From: Sarcocystis neurona
Taxonomy: Eukaryota; Apicomplexa; Conoidasida; Eucoccidiorida; Sarcocystidae
Direction of reading: 5' to 3'
Length of the DNA: 64,000 nt
Assembly: GCA_000727475.1 (NCBI GenBank)
Contig: KL647311.1
Coordinates: 1,154,484-1,218,483, forward strand
Shown here: positions 24,301 through 36,500 of the stretch, in pieces
Layout: each line of letters begins with the position of its first letter
How positions within the stretch are numbered: the first letter of the stretch is position 1
Notes under the pieces: generated by a model
Database searches by the model: none
The model's input: the letters and a program-made list of their open reading frames with translations, nothing else
What the model was told of the DNA's origin: nothing
Translations under genes and position numbers: made by a program

Positions 24301-25997
24301 CAGACTTACGAAGAATGTGCACACGCACGTGTCCTTGCGTCAACAATCCCCTTGCACGTGTGTCTATATTTATAGGTGTGTCTATTGATGTGTGCACGAA
24401 GACCTGTGCGTGCGTCTACGTAGAAAAGAAAAAGTGATATCCTCTCTCACACACACGCACACACGCATGCGCACACGCACATTTCTAGCCGACTGAATTT
24501 CTCTCTAAAGGAATACGCTTTCATATCCAGCGGTTCGTAACGCTGCTGCGAACGTACGTGTCGAATTGCACACGGAACTACGTAAGTGACGCATATGTGT
24601 TTCTACCTGCATGCGGGGCAAAGACGCTCACGCGTATCCACACAATGCATAGACGTACATACATACGCACGATAGAGATACAGTTATACGTATATATATA
24701 CATGTATATGTGCATGTGTAGATGTGTGATGTGCCTCCGGAAGGCCTCAGCGTAAGCACGGCTACACCCCTGACGAAGTATGTGCATACATGCCTCACAC
24801 GTGTATGTGTAAACCTCTGACGTACCCACGTGAGTGCGTGAATATGATGCGCCGGCTCGCAGCGAGCGCGTGGGCTACGGAAAGAGAAAACGTTGCCTTT
24901 TTTTTGTTGAGATGTTGCTGGCCCTGCGCAGAGGGTTGCGTGTTTTCTTCTTCTGCAAAGCTCCACACGCATGGCGGGCGCCCGTGCGTCCCGGCAGCTG
25001 GACGAATTTCCCCTTTTTTCGTACTTCAGTAGAGACCCGCTTGCAAGCGTTAGGTCACCACACAGCCGTGGAACGAGGGTGTACCCTTTTTGACGCAGGA
25101 GCGACCTGCGTATACATCCGTATATGCCAGCGTGCAGCAGGAAGTCTATCTCTATGTGGCCATGCATCTAGACATGAGTGTGAACAAAGACACGAAGGAA
25201 AAAAGCGAGAGAGAGCTCTACACACGTATGCGTGTAAACATATATGTATAGGCACACGCCTGATGTGTACAGACGCTGCAGCCGACCGAGGAACTAAGAA
25301 GACGTACCTATTCAAACACGCATGTACTACTAAATGCTCCCAACAGTCATCAGACATACAAAGAATATGTACATACTCAAGTACGCATGTATGCTCCCAA
25401 CATTCATAATATATACATATGTATATATACACACATGTATGGGAGAATAGTATCAAAACAAGCGTGTAGGCAAGTCCACGTGCGCGGGCGTGGAGGAATT
25501 GGTGAACAAACATGTGTTATGTGCGCATACACAGACGTATGACGCATGCAAAGGAGTACGAGAAAAGGGGTTCAGGCCTGATATATATGAGGCCCCCCAC
25601 TACGAGACGTTGTTGCGTCCTTCTCATCTCCTGGCGTCGTGTAACTGAAAAAGATATCTCTGCAGATCAAACGCATGCGTCCAAGTGAGTCACATAATAC
25701 GTCGCTACTCACGGGCCTTCTGCCGTGAAAGTGCGTCCAAACCGGGTGCACTCGGGCGGGGGGAAGGGGGGGGGGGGGGGGCGGGAAAAGACGAAGACGC
25801 ACTGGGTGGGAGGAACAGGAGATCGAGATGCAGAGAGAGACAAAGAGACTCAGCAAAAAAAGAAGCGGAAATTTCTTCGTAGTCTTTTTGACGACTTCGC
25901 GAGTGGGAGGATGACGGAAAAGGCGAGAAAGACGAACGCAAACAGAAAAGTGATGCTAACGAGAGAAGGGTTTGATAAGAGAGAAGGATATCTATGA
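21250..25997 (+). CDS. Unrecognised multi-exon protein, small phase-matched exons
   Basis: A chain of exons, each too short to show as a long ORF: 21250-21337, 22159-22274, 22639-22723, 23466-23537, 23662-about 23786, 25030-25109 and 25883-25997. The first five share consistent phases and strong splice signals, for example CTTTCTTCTCTTTCAG| before 23466 and ATAG|GTGAGT after 23537. Peptides read as ordinary protein: SARLHFEYLPRNCLTDIRR; SKLLLRFFWESDDSRVFVG; HFVVHPRGAADYLLLCERTS; VGSFLHDYPWFFSHGC; ETRLQALGHHTAVERGCTLF; SLFDDFASGRMTEKARKTN. The middle peptides faintly resemble beta-propeller (WD-type) strands, which is only a guess. The 5' end is not placed, and the links 23786-25030 and 25109-25883 are incomplete in phase, so exons are missing there. 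The stop TGA at 25995-25997 faces the stop of the minus-strand oxidoreductase 73 bp away. Confidence 0.5.
22159..22274 (+). CDS. Exon of the 21-26 kb gene after a 244-nt AG-free tract
   Basis: The first AG after a 244-nt AG-free, CTG-rich stretch is used as acceptor (GACGAAG|CA). The two leading bases plus C from the previous exon make a Pro codon. Encodes QPRDGAPSKLLLRFFWESDD then SRVFVGMLDFGSRYSTRP and ends at CCT|GTATGT in phase 0. Confidence 0.45.
22639..22723 (+). CDS. Exon of the 21-26 kb gene
   Basis: Acceptor CGTTCCTCATGTAG|, phase 0. Encodes QHFVVHPRGAADYLLLCERT then SINVYAHG. Two donors are possible: AAC|GTGTAC at 22707 (phase 0) or C|GTATAT at 22723 (phase 1). Only the second fits the next exon directly. 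Confidence 0.4.
23466..23537 (+). CDS. 72-nt exon of the 21-26 kb gene with near-perfect splice sites
   Basis: CTTTCTTCTCTTTCAG| and G|GTGAGT flank a frame that reads VGSFLHDYPWFFSHGC then RCPFACI. It starts with two bases and ends in phase 1. This is the best-bounded small exon on the + strand of the region. Confidence 0.55.
   Translation, partial: RSGLFFMTTRGSSVTGVVVRLRV
23662..23786 (+). CDS. Exon of the 21-26 kb gene, 3' border uncertain
   Basis: Acceptor CTCTCCTTGGCGTAG| with two leading bases (phase 1). Encodes RTQASGAVSEDCCLRTENPF then IFIVLRGSSLLAALAAGRST before TAA at 23784-23786. If the gene continues to 25997, a donor upstream of that stop must be used; none is strong. Confidence 0.4.
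25030..25109 (+). CDS. Exon of the 21-26 kb gene
   Basis: Acceptor CCCTTTTTTCGTACTTCAG|, two leading bases, 26 codons (ETRLQALGHHTAVERGCTLF, DAGATC), donor TGC|GTATAC in phase 0. Confidence 0.4.
25883..25997 (+). CDS. Terminal exon of the 21-26 kb gene
   Basis: Acceptor GGAAATTTCTTCGTAG| with one leading base. Encodes LFDDFASGRMTEKARKTNAN then RKVMLTREGFDKREGYL and TGA at 25995-25997. A poly-G run (25758-25780) lies just upstream in the intron. Confidence 0.4.
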
Positions 25998-26070
25998 GAG
26001 GGTAGAGAGAAGAAGAGGAGAGCCGCTGTTGTTGTGGGAGCATCGACTGGTGGGAAAGCTCGTGGAAGCG

Positions 26071-26169
26071 CTACAACGAGAGAAGTATTTTCCCCGCATT
26101 TTTGTTACTCTGCATGCGTTCGTGCGCTTCGTCGACCTCCTCCAGGGGGAAAACTGAGTCTACCACCAC
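26071..26169 (-). CDS. Quinone oxidoreductase exon 9 (C-terminus)
   Basis: Acceptor TTTTTGTAG|, phase 0, 32 codons plus TAG at 26071-26073. Encodes [20 protein letters not shown] then [12 protein letters not shown], the standard C-terminal stretch of the family. Confidence 0.85.
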   Translation of the reverse strand: MVVDSVFPLEEVDEAHERMQSNKNAGKILLSL

Positions 26170-29100
26170 CTACAAAAATTAAACAGCGGCCGGAACCCAT
26201 GCAGCAGCAACAATGCCGGCGGCACCAGCAGCAACGCTAGGAACCGCATATCCAAGAGGAGCAGCAATACCACCAGCAGCAGCACCAGAAGCAGCAGCAC
26301 GTGCTGCGAGAGCAGCAGCACCGACAGCAGCAGCGCCGACAGCAGCGATGCCGACAGCAGCAGCACCGACAGAAGCAACAGGGACGGGAATAGCAGCAGC
26401 AGCTTTAGAAGCAGCAGCTGCTGCAGCAAGTCCCGCAGGAGCAGCAACAGCAACAGCAGCAGCAGCGGAAGCATCAGCACGCGCTGGGTGAGCAGCAGCG
26501 GCGAGACCAGTAGCAGCAGCAAGTTAAGCAGCAGATGCTGCAGCATGTTCAGCAGGAGGACCAGCAGCAACAAGAGCAGCAGCAAAGCACCGGCACGAGC
26601 GGAAAGAGCCGCGGCGGCAGATAAGCAACAGGAGCAGCGTCCACCAGCAGCACCAGCAGCACCAGCAGCAGCCTGTAACAGCAGCTGCAAAACAGAGAGA
26701 GCAGCAGTAGCAGCTGTCCCAAGAGCAGCAGCAAGAGAGAGAGACACGCTGCGACGCAAACAGCAGGCCAGCCCACCAAGCAGCAGTAGGAGCAGCAGCC
26801 CAGTGGCCCAGCAGCAGTCGTAAAAGTGGAGCAGCAGGAGCAGCAGCGCGAGGACAGTAGCAGCAGCAACGAAGCAGTCGGGAACAGCAGAGAGAAGGAT
26901 AGGGGAGTGAAAGCCAGAAAGCGCGTGGCGTAAGAAGAGGAACAGAGCACCAGCAGCGGCAGCAGCAACCGCAGACGGCGTACACGACTGCAGCGCAGCG
27001 TGGCAGGGCCGGGGGGGGGAAGAACGCCTCGACAGGCAAGGCAGAAGAATACATAGAAGGACAGAAGTAGAACAGCAGAAAGGAGAGGAACAGGAGGAAG
27101 ATAACAAAGAGGAAAAAGCAGAAGAAGAACAGCAAGAAAAAGAGGAAAAGGTAGAAGAAAACGAAGGAGGAAAGGAAGGAGAAAAGGAGAGAAGTGAGGT
27201 AGAAGAAAGGGAAGAAGAGAAGCAAGAAGAGATAGGATTGGGAGAGAAACCTTACTTTGAAGGTTTTGTCAGCGAAGAAAGGCAGCACATCCTCTGCAAA
27301 GGCCCGCATCAGGAGACGACGATAGGCGAAAGTTCGACTGCGTAAAGTCGTGCCGACGATTTCGACGCGACGAGACAGCAGCCCTGCAGCAAGTTCTGAA
27401 GTAGCAGCAGAGGGCTGGCTTCCCCCCAGTATCCCGTAGAGTACCCAGCTACACGCCAGGGAGCCGCAGGAACGGCAGCAGCAACAGTAACAGCAGCAAG
27501 AGGGACAACAGAAACGCAGCAGACGCGTCGGCCCGGCGAACGCGAAGAAGCACACAAAGAAGTAGGAGAGCAACACGGCTGCAAAGAAGGAGAGGTAGTA
27601 GGGGCAGCAGCAGCAGCAGGTGCGGCGGAGGCAGCGACAGAACGGGAGCGGAAACTGCAGAACAAGAGCAAGAAGGAGAAGCAGCAGAAGAAGAGAGAGA
27701 AGAAGAGCAAGACGCAGAAGCAGCAAAAGATGAAAAAGCGATACTCCGAGTCGAAGAAGAACAAGGAGCAGCAGCAGAAGAGGCAGCAAGTGCGGCAACG
27801 GGAGCAGCAGGTCCTCCGGAAGAAGCGCTTAGCAGCAACGGCAGCAGCGGTGGCAGGGACAGCAGCGGCAGCAGCAGATGGCGACTACGACTGGCAGGGA
27901 GACAGCCGTGCCATAAAGAGAGCCCGGGGGAGCAACACCAGCGGGAGAAGCGAAGCAGCAACAGCAGCAGCAGCAGACTCGGCACCAGCGGCAGCCGCAT
28001 CAGCAGCAGCAGAAAAAATTCGCAGCACCAGTTCCCAAGCAGCAGCACCAAAACCACCCCCAACAGGTGGAGCAGCAGAAGACGAAGACGCGTAGCGTGT
28101 GAAGAGTAGGACCCGGCGTGGCAGCAGCGGTAGCGGCGGCGCTGCACGAGAGACTTCCCCCAGCCGCAAGTGAAAGGCATAGGAATCCTGTGCCAGTGTG
28201 AAAGAGAGAAATATAGAAGGACTGTGAACATGAAGGCAGCGCAGCAGCAAAAGGCAGCACCAGGAGGAAGCAGAAGTAGCAGCAGCCACGCAAAAAGCGG
28301 CACCAGCCGTAGGCGTCGAATAAGCACTCGTAACAACAGCAGCTGTAGCAGCACTTGCATCACACATACATAGATAGGCAGACACACACACAGATAGATA
28401 TAAATAGATATAGGTATAGACAGACATAGATAGATATAGACAGGTGTACATATATGGCAGCAGCAAACCAACAGAACGTAGCAGCACTCGAGCAAAAAGT
28501 AACACCAGTCACACCGGTCGAATAAGCAGCCGCAAGAACAGCAGCAGCGGCATCACTAGCACCATATACATATAAAGATACATGCATAGATATATAGACA
28601 GACACACAGACAACAGGTATCCACGTATATATACACATAATACATATAGAGACAAATTTACATACACAGGTGTACACACACCGACATACATCCATTTTCC
28701 ATACATATCGATGTATATGCATGTCCATCCATGTATGTACACATATACATGTGCGTGTATACATACATATATATATATATATACACATAAAAGTACATAT
28801 ATGCACACATCTATGTCTATGCATATATACATACATTTATGTATCTATCTGGTACAGTATATATTCTATTTGTATAGCGTTTAGTACATTATAGACACGT
28901 AGTAGTTGTACATATAGGGGCACTCAATATAAAGTATGAAGGCGACGCTATGTATGCATGTTATACGTAATGATAAATGTAAATACGAAGAGAGGAAAAA
29001 AGAGAGAAACATACCTACATATACCAAGAGAGATTTGAAGAGATATATATATGCATGTGTATTTGCATGTACACTCATGTAGCGAGAGATACAGAGAGTC

Positions 29101-32100
29101 AGCTAGATCGGCATATAGCTACATATATAGATAGATAGATATAGATATAGAGAGATAGATAGATATAGATAGATATAGATAAATATAGATAGATAGATAG
29201 ATATAGATAGGCAGATATAGATAGATAGATATAGGTAGATAGATACACAGGGAGATATAGGTAGATATACATAGATATAGATAGATAGATATAGATAGAT
29301 ATGGATAGACATAGATAGATATAGATAGATATAGATAGATATAGATAGATAGATAGATATAGATAGATAGATGGACATATGGATATGGATAGATAGAGAT
29401 AGATAGACAGATATAGATAGACAGATATAGATAGATAGATATAGATAGATAGATATAGATAGATAGGGAGGTACATATAGATAGATAGATAGGTAGATAT
29501 AGATAGATAGGGAGGTACATATAGATAGATAGATAGGTAGATATAGATAGATAGAGAGGTACACACAGACAGATAGATATAGATATAGATAGATATGTAT
29601 ACAGATAGGTGGATGGATAAGGACAGAGGAGGATACAAGGAGCCAAGAAAGAAATACATGTATACATGTATATATGTAGAAAGAGATATATGGATACATA
29701 CATATGCAGACTTCGAGTATATACACAATATGACATGTGAGTAGTTGATAGATATATAGAGAGCAAGACAGGTCTATAAATGAAAGTATGCATATATATT
29801 CAAAATATACACACATAGGGAGTCCGCTAGATCGGTAGACAGCTACACATATATATATAGGCACAGAAAGATAGACGCGAGTACAGAAGGCGGGAGCCAA
29901 CAAAGATATATATATATATATGAGATGATATAGCAGGATATACAGATAGAGACACAGAAAGCAGGCGAAAAAGTGGGAAAGACTCGTGAGAGAGAAAAAG
30001 GCAGGGAAAGACGTGGAGGAAGGGGTGCAGGAAGCCGCTTTCGTCGCTTTGCTGTTGCAGAGAAATACCGCGCGTCGAAGGCGCAGCAGCGTATATTCTC
30101 CTTCATGTAGTTGCTGCTCCCAACGGGGTCCAAAATTAAATCCACGCCCCTGCGAAGTCAACGTGCCCGCACTCTCCTCGTCAACCCATTCCACAAATAT
30201 CAATAGGCGTACATCTGTATCGGTGTGCATATATATACATATATATATAATATGCGTAGATTTTCACATGTAGAGGGAGAGGAAAAGACAGGGAGAAAAA
30301 GGGGGACACAGCAAGAGACAGAGAAAGAAACAGAAAAAGACAGAAAGATATACTCGTATAGGCAGATATATCTGCTCTGCACAATCAGCCAGCGACACAC
30401 GCACACAGAGAGAGAGAAGAAATACTACAGCTATACACCTATACATACATATGTGGGCAGATAGGTAGGTAGGCAGCTACATATATATATGTATATTGTA
30501 CAGGAAAATATTCAGAGAAAGACTTCTGTGATTAGATAGATGTGTGCGCTTGGTGTATAGAGGTACAGAAAAAGAGAAACATACACATATATATATATAT
30601 GTGTGTGTATATAATGTGTGGAGATAGAGATATAGATACCTAGACAGGTACACGGGTAATACATATATATGTGAATGTGTACACTTGCATGTATATACGA
30701 ACAGCCTGTTGGGCTCGTGCACATATTGCTTGAAATGATTCGGAAGCTACAGAGAAATAGGTACATAGAAATATGTGTATATATACATAGAAAGAGACCG
30801 ATACACACACACATATACATACGTACCACAGTGGGCAGGGTCTCGCATGCATTTGTATTTGCAAGAACAATGCATATGATTGTTCATATATATAGTGATA
30901 GCTGAATATATAGATGTATATACGAGTGTTCACATACATATATATATATATATATAGCCCAAGCACGTGTGCACTCGAGAACTGCAGTTGTGCGTTGAAA
31001 TGAACAGCGGGTGATAAATTGACAGATCATTCAAAAAGGAGAGAAAGGGGGGAAGAGAAAAAGACGAAGAGAGAAACATACACATTTTTTACGGAAAGAA
31101 ACTGCCTGGTATCTTCCGATCAACGAGAAGTACACAAATATATACATATATCCATATATACATATATATATGTAGGTGCATATCAGAGTGAATAGACCAC
31201 TAGCTAAAGACAGAGGGAGAGAAAGGTACATCTACAACACTTCCTACGAGACCTGCTGCTGGTGCTGTCATCTTTTATTGCTGCTACTTGTTGCTGCTGC
31301 CATCTCCCACTGCTGTTGCTGCTGCACTGCCTTGTTGCTGCTGCTTTTATGACTCCTCTACCGTCGTCTTGCGCGCTCTTTGTTTGCTGCTGCACTTCCT
31401 GCTGCATTCCCTTGCTGCTGCACTTCCTTAATGCTGCCCTTCCTTCGTGCTGCCCTTCCTTCGTGCTGCCCTTCCTTCGTGCTGCCCTTCCTTCCTGCTG
31501 CACCTCCTTGCTGCTGCAGTTTCTTGGGCTGCTGCGATGTTGTGCTGCAGGAGTTCCTCGTTGCTGCTGGTGCTGCTGCAGGTGGGAGCGCACACCGTCC
31601 GTTGGTGATTTGCAGGACTTTCTCGCTGAAACAGCCATCCGCTTCCTTTCTATTCAGCGCATGCGTTGCTCCTGCAGGAAGAAAGTCCGTACACACATGT
31701 GTGAAGAAAATCTATGTCGCCGGATTTGTATATATGCATGCAAGAAGAAGTAGAGACAACATGAGATATGTATACACCCATAAGTAAATATATAGACCAC
31801 GACACGTGTACAGATATATATATATATATACAGACATACAAAGAGACACACGTACGAAGGTGCTCCATTCATGCCGCTATACTGTTGAACAATATATACA
31901 TATCTACATATATATATATATGTTAGGTGCTCGTCGATATATACACGTATATATATATATGTATGTGTATATTGATGACCACCTTATACATATATATATA
32001 CATATATATATATCAATATATACGTATATATACATGTACATGTATACATACACGTACATACTTGCATTTTTAAAGGGGTTGAATACAAACTATATATATA

Positions 32101-33474
32101 CACACGTTTGTACTAGTAAAAGAATGACTAACGAGTAAATGTATATATATATGTATTTATACGTATAGACAAGTATATCTTCTCTTTACATATGTATATA
32201 GAGAGAGAGAAATACAAAAGATTCACTTATACGTATATATTTATATACACATATATATATTGATAGGAGAAGGTAAAGGACACAGAGTTATGGACGTCCC
32301 GTTCGCATACGTCCACGTCTCAATATATGTAGACATACGTAGATACATGCATATAAAGAGAATATATAGGGGATTTACATATACGCATGCATATATGAAA
32401 ATAATCTTCTAAAAGGCACAAAGACATATCCACAGGCGGTGCAGGTCCACGCAGAAATGTACGCAGATATATTTAACGGCGTATATCCCGTGGAGAGCCG
32501 ACCGCATGCAAAGTGGTGACTTCCTCGCTCGCCCTTATATGTCTTAGGAGGATATATTTCATTCGCAAATATATACAAGCACGTTATATTACTGCATCTA
32601 TCAAATAAAGAAGGTCAAACATTTCACAGAAAATATACAGCGGTGAACAACGAAGAGCGTGACAGCAGCGGCTGGTCATCTGCTCCTGAACATCGGCGTC
32701 CCCACGCACAGAAATATATAAATATATACCACGCACAGAAATATATAAATATATACGTACACGTGCATATAGATATATATCGTGAAGCGTGTATATATAT
32801 ATATATATATATATAGCGTCCTTAGACAAATTCTACTATATATATAAATATATGTATGTATACGTGGGGATAGATGCTGTTGTGATGTGTGTATACATGT
32901 GTACATATATATACATGTATACGTTCGTGTGCTACATCACGTGTGTACACATATATATATACATGTATATTTATATATATATATACATATATATATATAA
33001 ATATACATGTAGAAGCGTCTTTGAACAAATGCTACAATATATAAATGTCTACATGTACTCATAGGTCTAGATGCTATGGTATACATATACGTGTATATAT
33101 ACGTGCGTACATAGATATATATATACATACGTATATATGTTTATGTGCTTCACTACGTATATATATATATATATAGATGTGTAGGTAATGAAGCGTCCTT
33201 GAACAAATGCTGTAACATTACAAATTTATATATATATATATACATAGGTGTAGATGTTGTTTTATACACATTTGTATGCGTATATACATACATATATACA
33301 TATTTATACATATATATATGTATATATGTATATATTTGTGTGGCTATATTTACATGTGTATGCTTGTATATGTGTGCGTGTGTGTATGCGCAGAGCTGCA
33401 TACGTGTGTCCGCTTTTTTGACGTACGTATGTGTGCGTGTGTGTTTGTTTGTGTACAAACCTATGGGCGACCGT

Positions 33475-33515
<41 letters not shown>

Positions 33516-36500
33516 TGTACACACATATGTATAAAAGTATATTTATACATATACATGTGTATGTGTACACATGCGTATACTCAATATATATGAGAATATA
33601 TATATATGTATATACACGTATATGTATGTACTTACGTGGTACCACGCATGCCCTCTATATATATATATATATATGTTTATAAGAAACTCTTGTTTGTATG
33701 ACGTCCACTTGTAATTAGTTGTGCAGCTAGTGAAGCACGTGCTTCTGTACGCGCGTATATATATATATATACATTTATATACATATATATGTATATTTGC
33801 CTTGGTGAAGAGTCGATCATCGATTTCCTGTGGAGAATATACCGAGAGATGTGCAAAGCTGCAACTTCTCCTCGCTGCCTGCCGTTGCTATGATGGTCGG
33901 AATTCCCGACTGCGCGCAGAGCTGCAGCAGAGCCGTCCCCACACCTAAACGTGCGCAGGCATGCAGCAGCATCAGCAGCAAGCAGGCCAGCAGCTCCAGC
34001 ACGAAGCACCAGGGACGGTTGTTGAAGAGAAGAGAGCAGCAGCAAAGGCAGCAACAGTCAAATCAGCAGCAGCAGAAGCAACAGCAGAAGCAGCAGCAGC
34101 AGAAGCAACAGCAGAAGCAGCAGCAGCAGAAGCAACAGCAGAAGCAGCAGCAGCAGAAGCAGCAGCAGCAGAAGCAGCAGAAGCAGCAGCGGAAGCAGCA
34201 GCAGCAGAACCAGCAGCAGCAAAAGCAGCAGCAGCAAAAGCAGCGGCAGCAAAAGCAGCAGTAGCAACCCAAGACGTGTGCACCACTGCCTCGCATGCGC
34301 GCGCACCCCGTAGCGCGCGAGGGGACGATGCCCCGCGCAGATGCCTCTGACGAAGCCGCAGCAGTTGCTCTCCCCCGCCGTGCTGCCACGGCAGCAGCTG
34401 CAACTTCCCCCAGCAGCAGCAGCAACAGCAACTTCCCCGAGCCCCACCAGCAGGTACGTGAGCTCTTGCTCCGTCCCACAGGCCCACACACACATGTTTA
34501 GGTACGCTGCAGCATTCACACACGTATAAAGAAAGATTTGGACAGGAGCAGCCAGAGAGAGAGACATGCACACAGACCGATACACAGGAAAATACACACA
34601 GAGATACGCAATGAGACATCCAGAGAGATACGCAGAGACGCAGCCGGAGAGATGTGGGCAGACGTAAACAGATAGACGTGCAGCAGCAGGGCAGCCGAAG
34701 CAGCAGTGCGGTAGCAACAGCAGCTGCGCAGCAGCAACAGCAACAGCAGCAGCGCGGTAGCAGCAGCAGCAGCAGTGCGGTAGCAATAGCAGCCTGAGCA
34801 ACAGAACAACAGCGGCAGCGCAGCAGCAGCAGCAGCCGCCGCGTGGTGGCAGCAGCAGCGCGGTAGCAGTAAAGCAACAGCATCACAAAGACAGCCGCAG
34901 CAGCAGATAAAAAGCAAAGGGGCCTACTGTGTTTGCAAGAGGCGCGCCTCTAGCAGCAACATTGCAGTAGCAGCAATTCTGGTTTGCTTGCGGGACGAGT
35001 ATTTTGCAGTTTCTCTCTCACCTGATGCTGCAGCGTGAACGAGAACCGCCTGCACACAGCGGCGCGGCAGCACGGCAGCACCGCATGCAGAACCTTCGTC
35101 AAACCAGGGAAGGTCGCTTCTTTCTTTTCTACCACTGCTGCTGCTGCTTCCTTCATCCCTGCAGCTGACGCCTTCTTCCTCTTTGCTGGTGCTGCTGCTG
35201 TCGCTGGTGTCACCGCTACAGCTGTTTCCCTTCCCTCCAGTGCTGCTGCTGCTGCCTTCCTTCCGTCTGCTGCTGCTGCTGTCTCGGCTGCTGCTTTCCG
35301 GCTGAGGGGAAGGGAGGACTCGGGAAGACAGACGTGGGGCAAGTTCTGCAGCAGCAGCAGCACCACCACCACCACCAGGCAGCACCAGTTTGAGGTTTTC
35401 TTCAACAGAAGCAGCAGCGCCAGTAGCAAGGAGCGGGAACACGCAGCAGGAGCAGCAAGCTGCGGCAGCAGTAAGCAGCGGCAGCAGTAAGCAGTAGCAG
35501 CAGTAAGCAGCAGCAGCAGTAAGCAGCAGCAGCAGTAAGCAGCAGCAGCAGCAGTGCGCGGCAGCAGCAGGAGCAGCAAGCAGCAGCAGGAGCACTCAGT
35601 GGCAGCAGCAGTAAGCAGCACTAGTAGCAGTAAGCAGCAATAGCGGTAGTAAGCAGCAGCAGCAGCAAGCTGCAAAAGCAGTAAGCAGTACAAGCAGTAT
35701 GCAACAGCAGCAGCAATAAGGAGCAGCAGCAATACGGAGCAGCAGCAATACAGCAGCAGTAAGCAGCAGCGGTAAGCAGCAACAGCAGCAGTAAGCAGCA
35801 ACGACAGCAAGCAGCAGCATCGGTGTGCAGCAGCTGCAGTAAGCAGAAGCAGCAATTTTACCAGATAGTACTGTTGGTGCTGATGACTGCTGTGAGGAAG
35901 GGAAGAATAGTAAGATAAGAAAAGAGAACAACGAAGAGAGAGGATATAGGAAGAAAGGAGAGGAACAGCAAACGTCAGTGCGACGAGGCTGCAAAGGGCG
36001 TGTTGCAGGAACAGGGACACGCAGCAGCAGCAGCATCGCCAGCAGCAAAAAATATGCTGTAGCGAGTGAAAAACGATAAGCACGGAGGTCGACACGGCTG
36101 GGCAGCAGAAGAAGAGAAGGCAGAGATAAGGAGAAGAAAGTCGATGAAGAAGAAAAAGAAAAGCCGTGCGGCACGGGGAAAAAAAGTAGACAAGAATAGG
36201 TGAAGCATCCAGAGCACAACAGGGAGGAAGCAGCAGAAAACGCAGCAGCCACTGCACACAACGTTTGACCACCTGCGTCTTGGCGAAGGACAGCACAGCA
36301 GCAGAGAAGCTCCTGGGAGAAAGGGATCGTAAAGGCAGCGGCAAAAGCAGCCCCGGGAACAGCAGCAGCACGAGTCGCCTCAGAAGCAGCAGGAGCAGCA
36401 GCCCCACGGCAAGAAGATCAGAGGCGCTGCAGAGCAGGAGAGAAGAAGGAAGCGAAAACCCACGCCGGGTGGGGTGCTGCAGCAACAGCAAACGAAGAAG

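Noticed and set aside
26524..27798. Long minus-strand ORF of 424 codons
   Set aside because: Only 27256-27448 matches the oxidoreductase family. The Leu/Cys/Phe-rich remainder is intron sequence, cut off by good donor and acceptor sites.
29103..30230. 375-codon minus ORF rich in Tyr, Ile, Leu and Ser
   Set aside because: Most is translated (GATA)n. The only real coding part nearby is the exon at 30069-30149, which is in a different frame.
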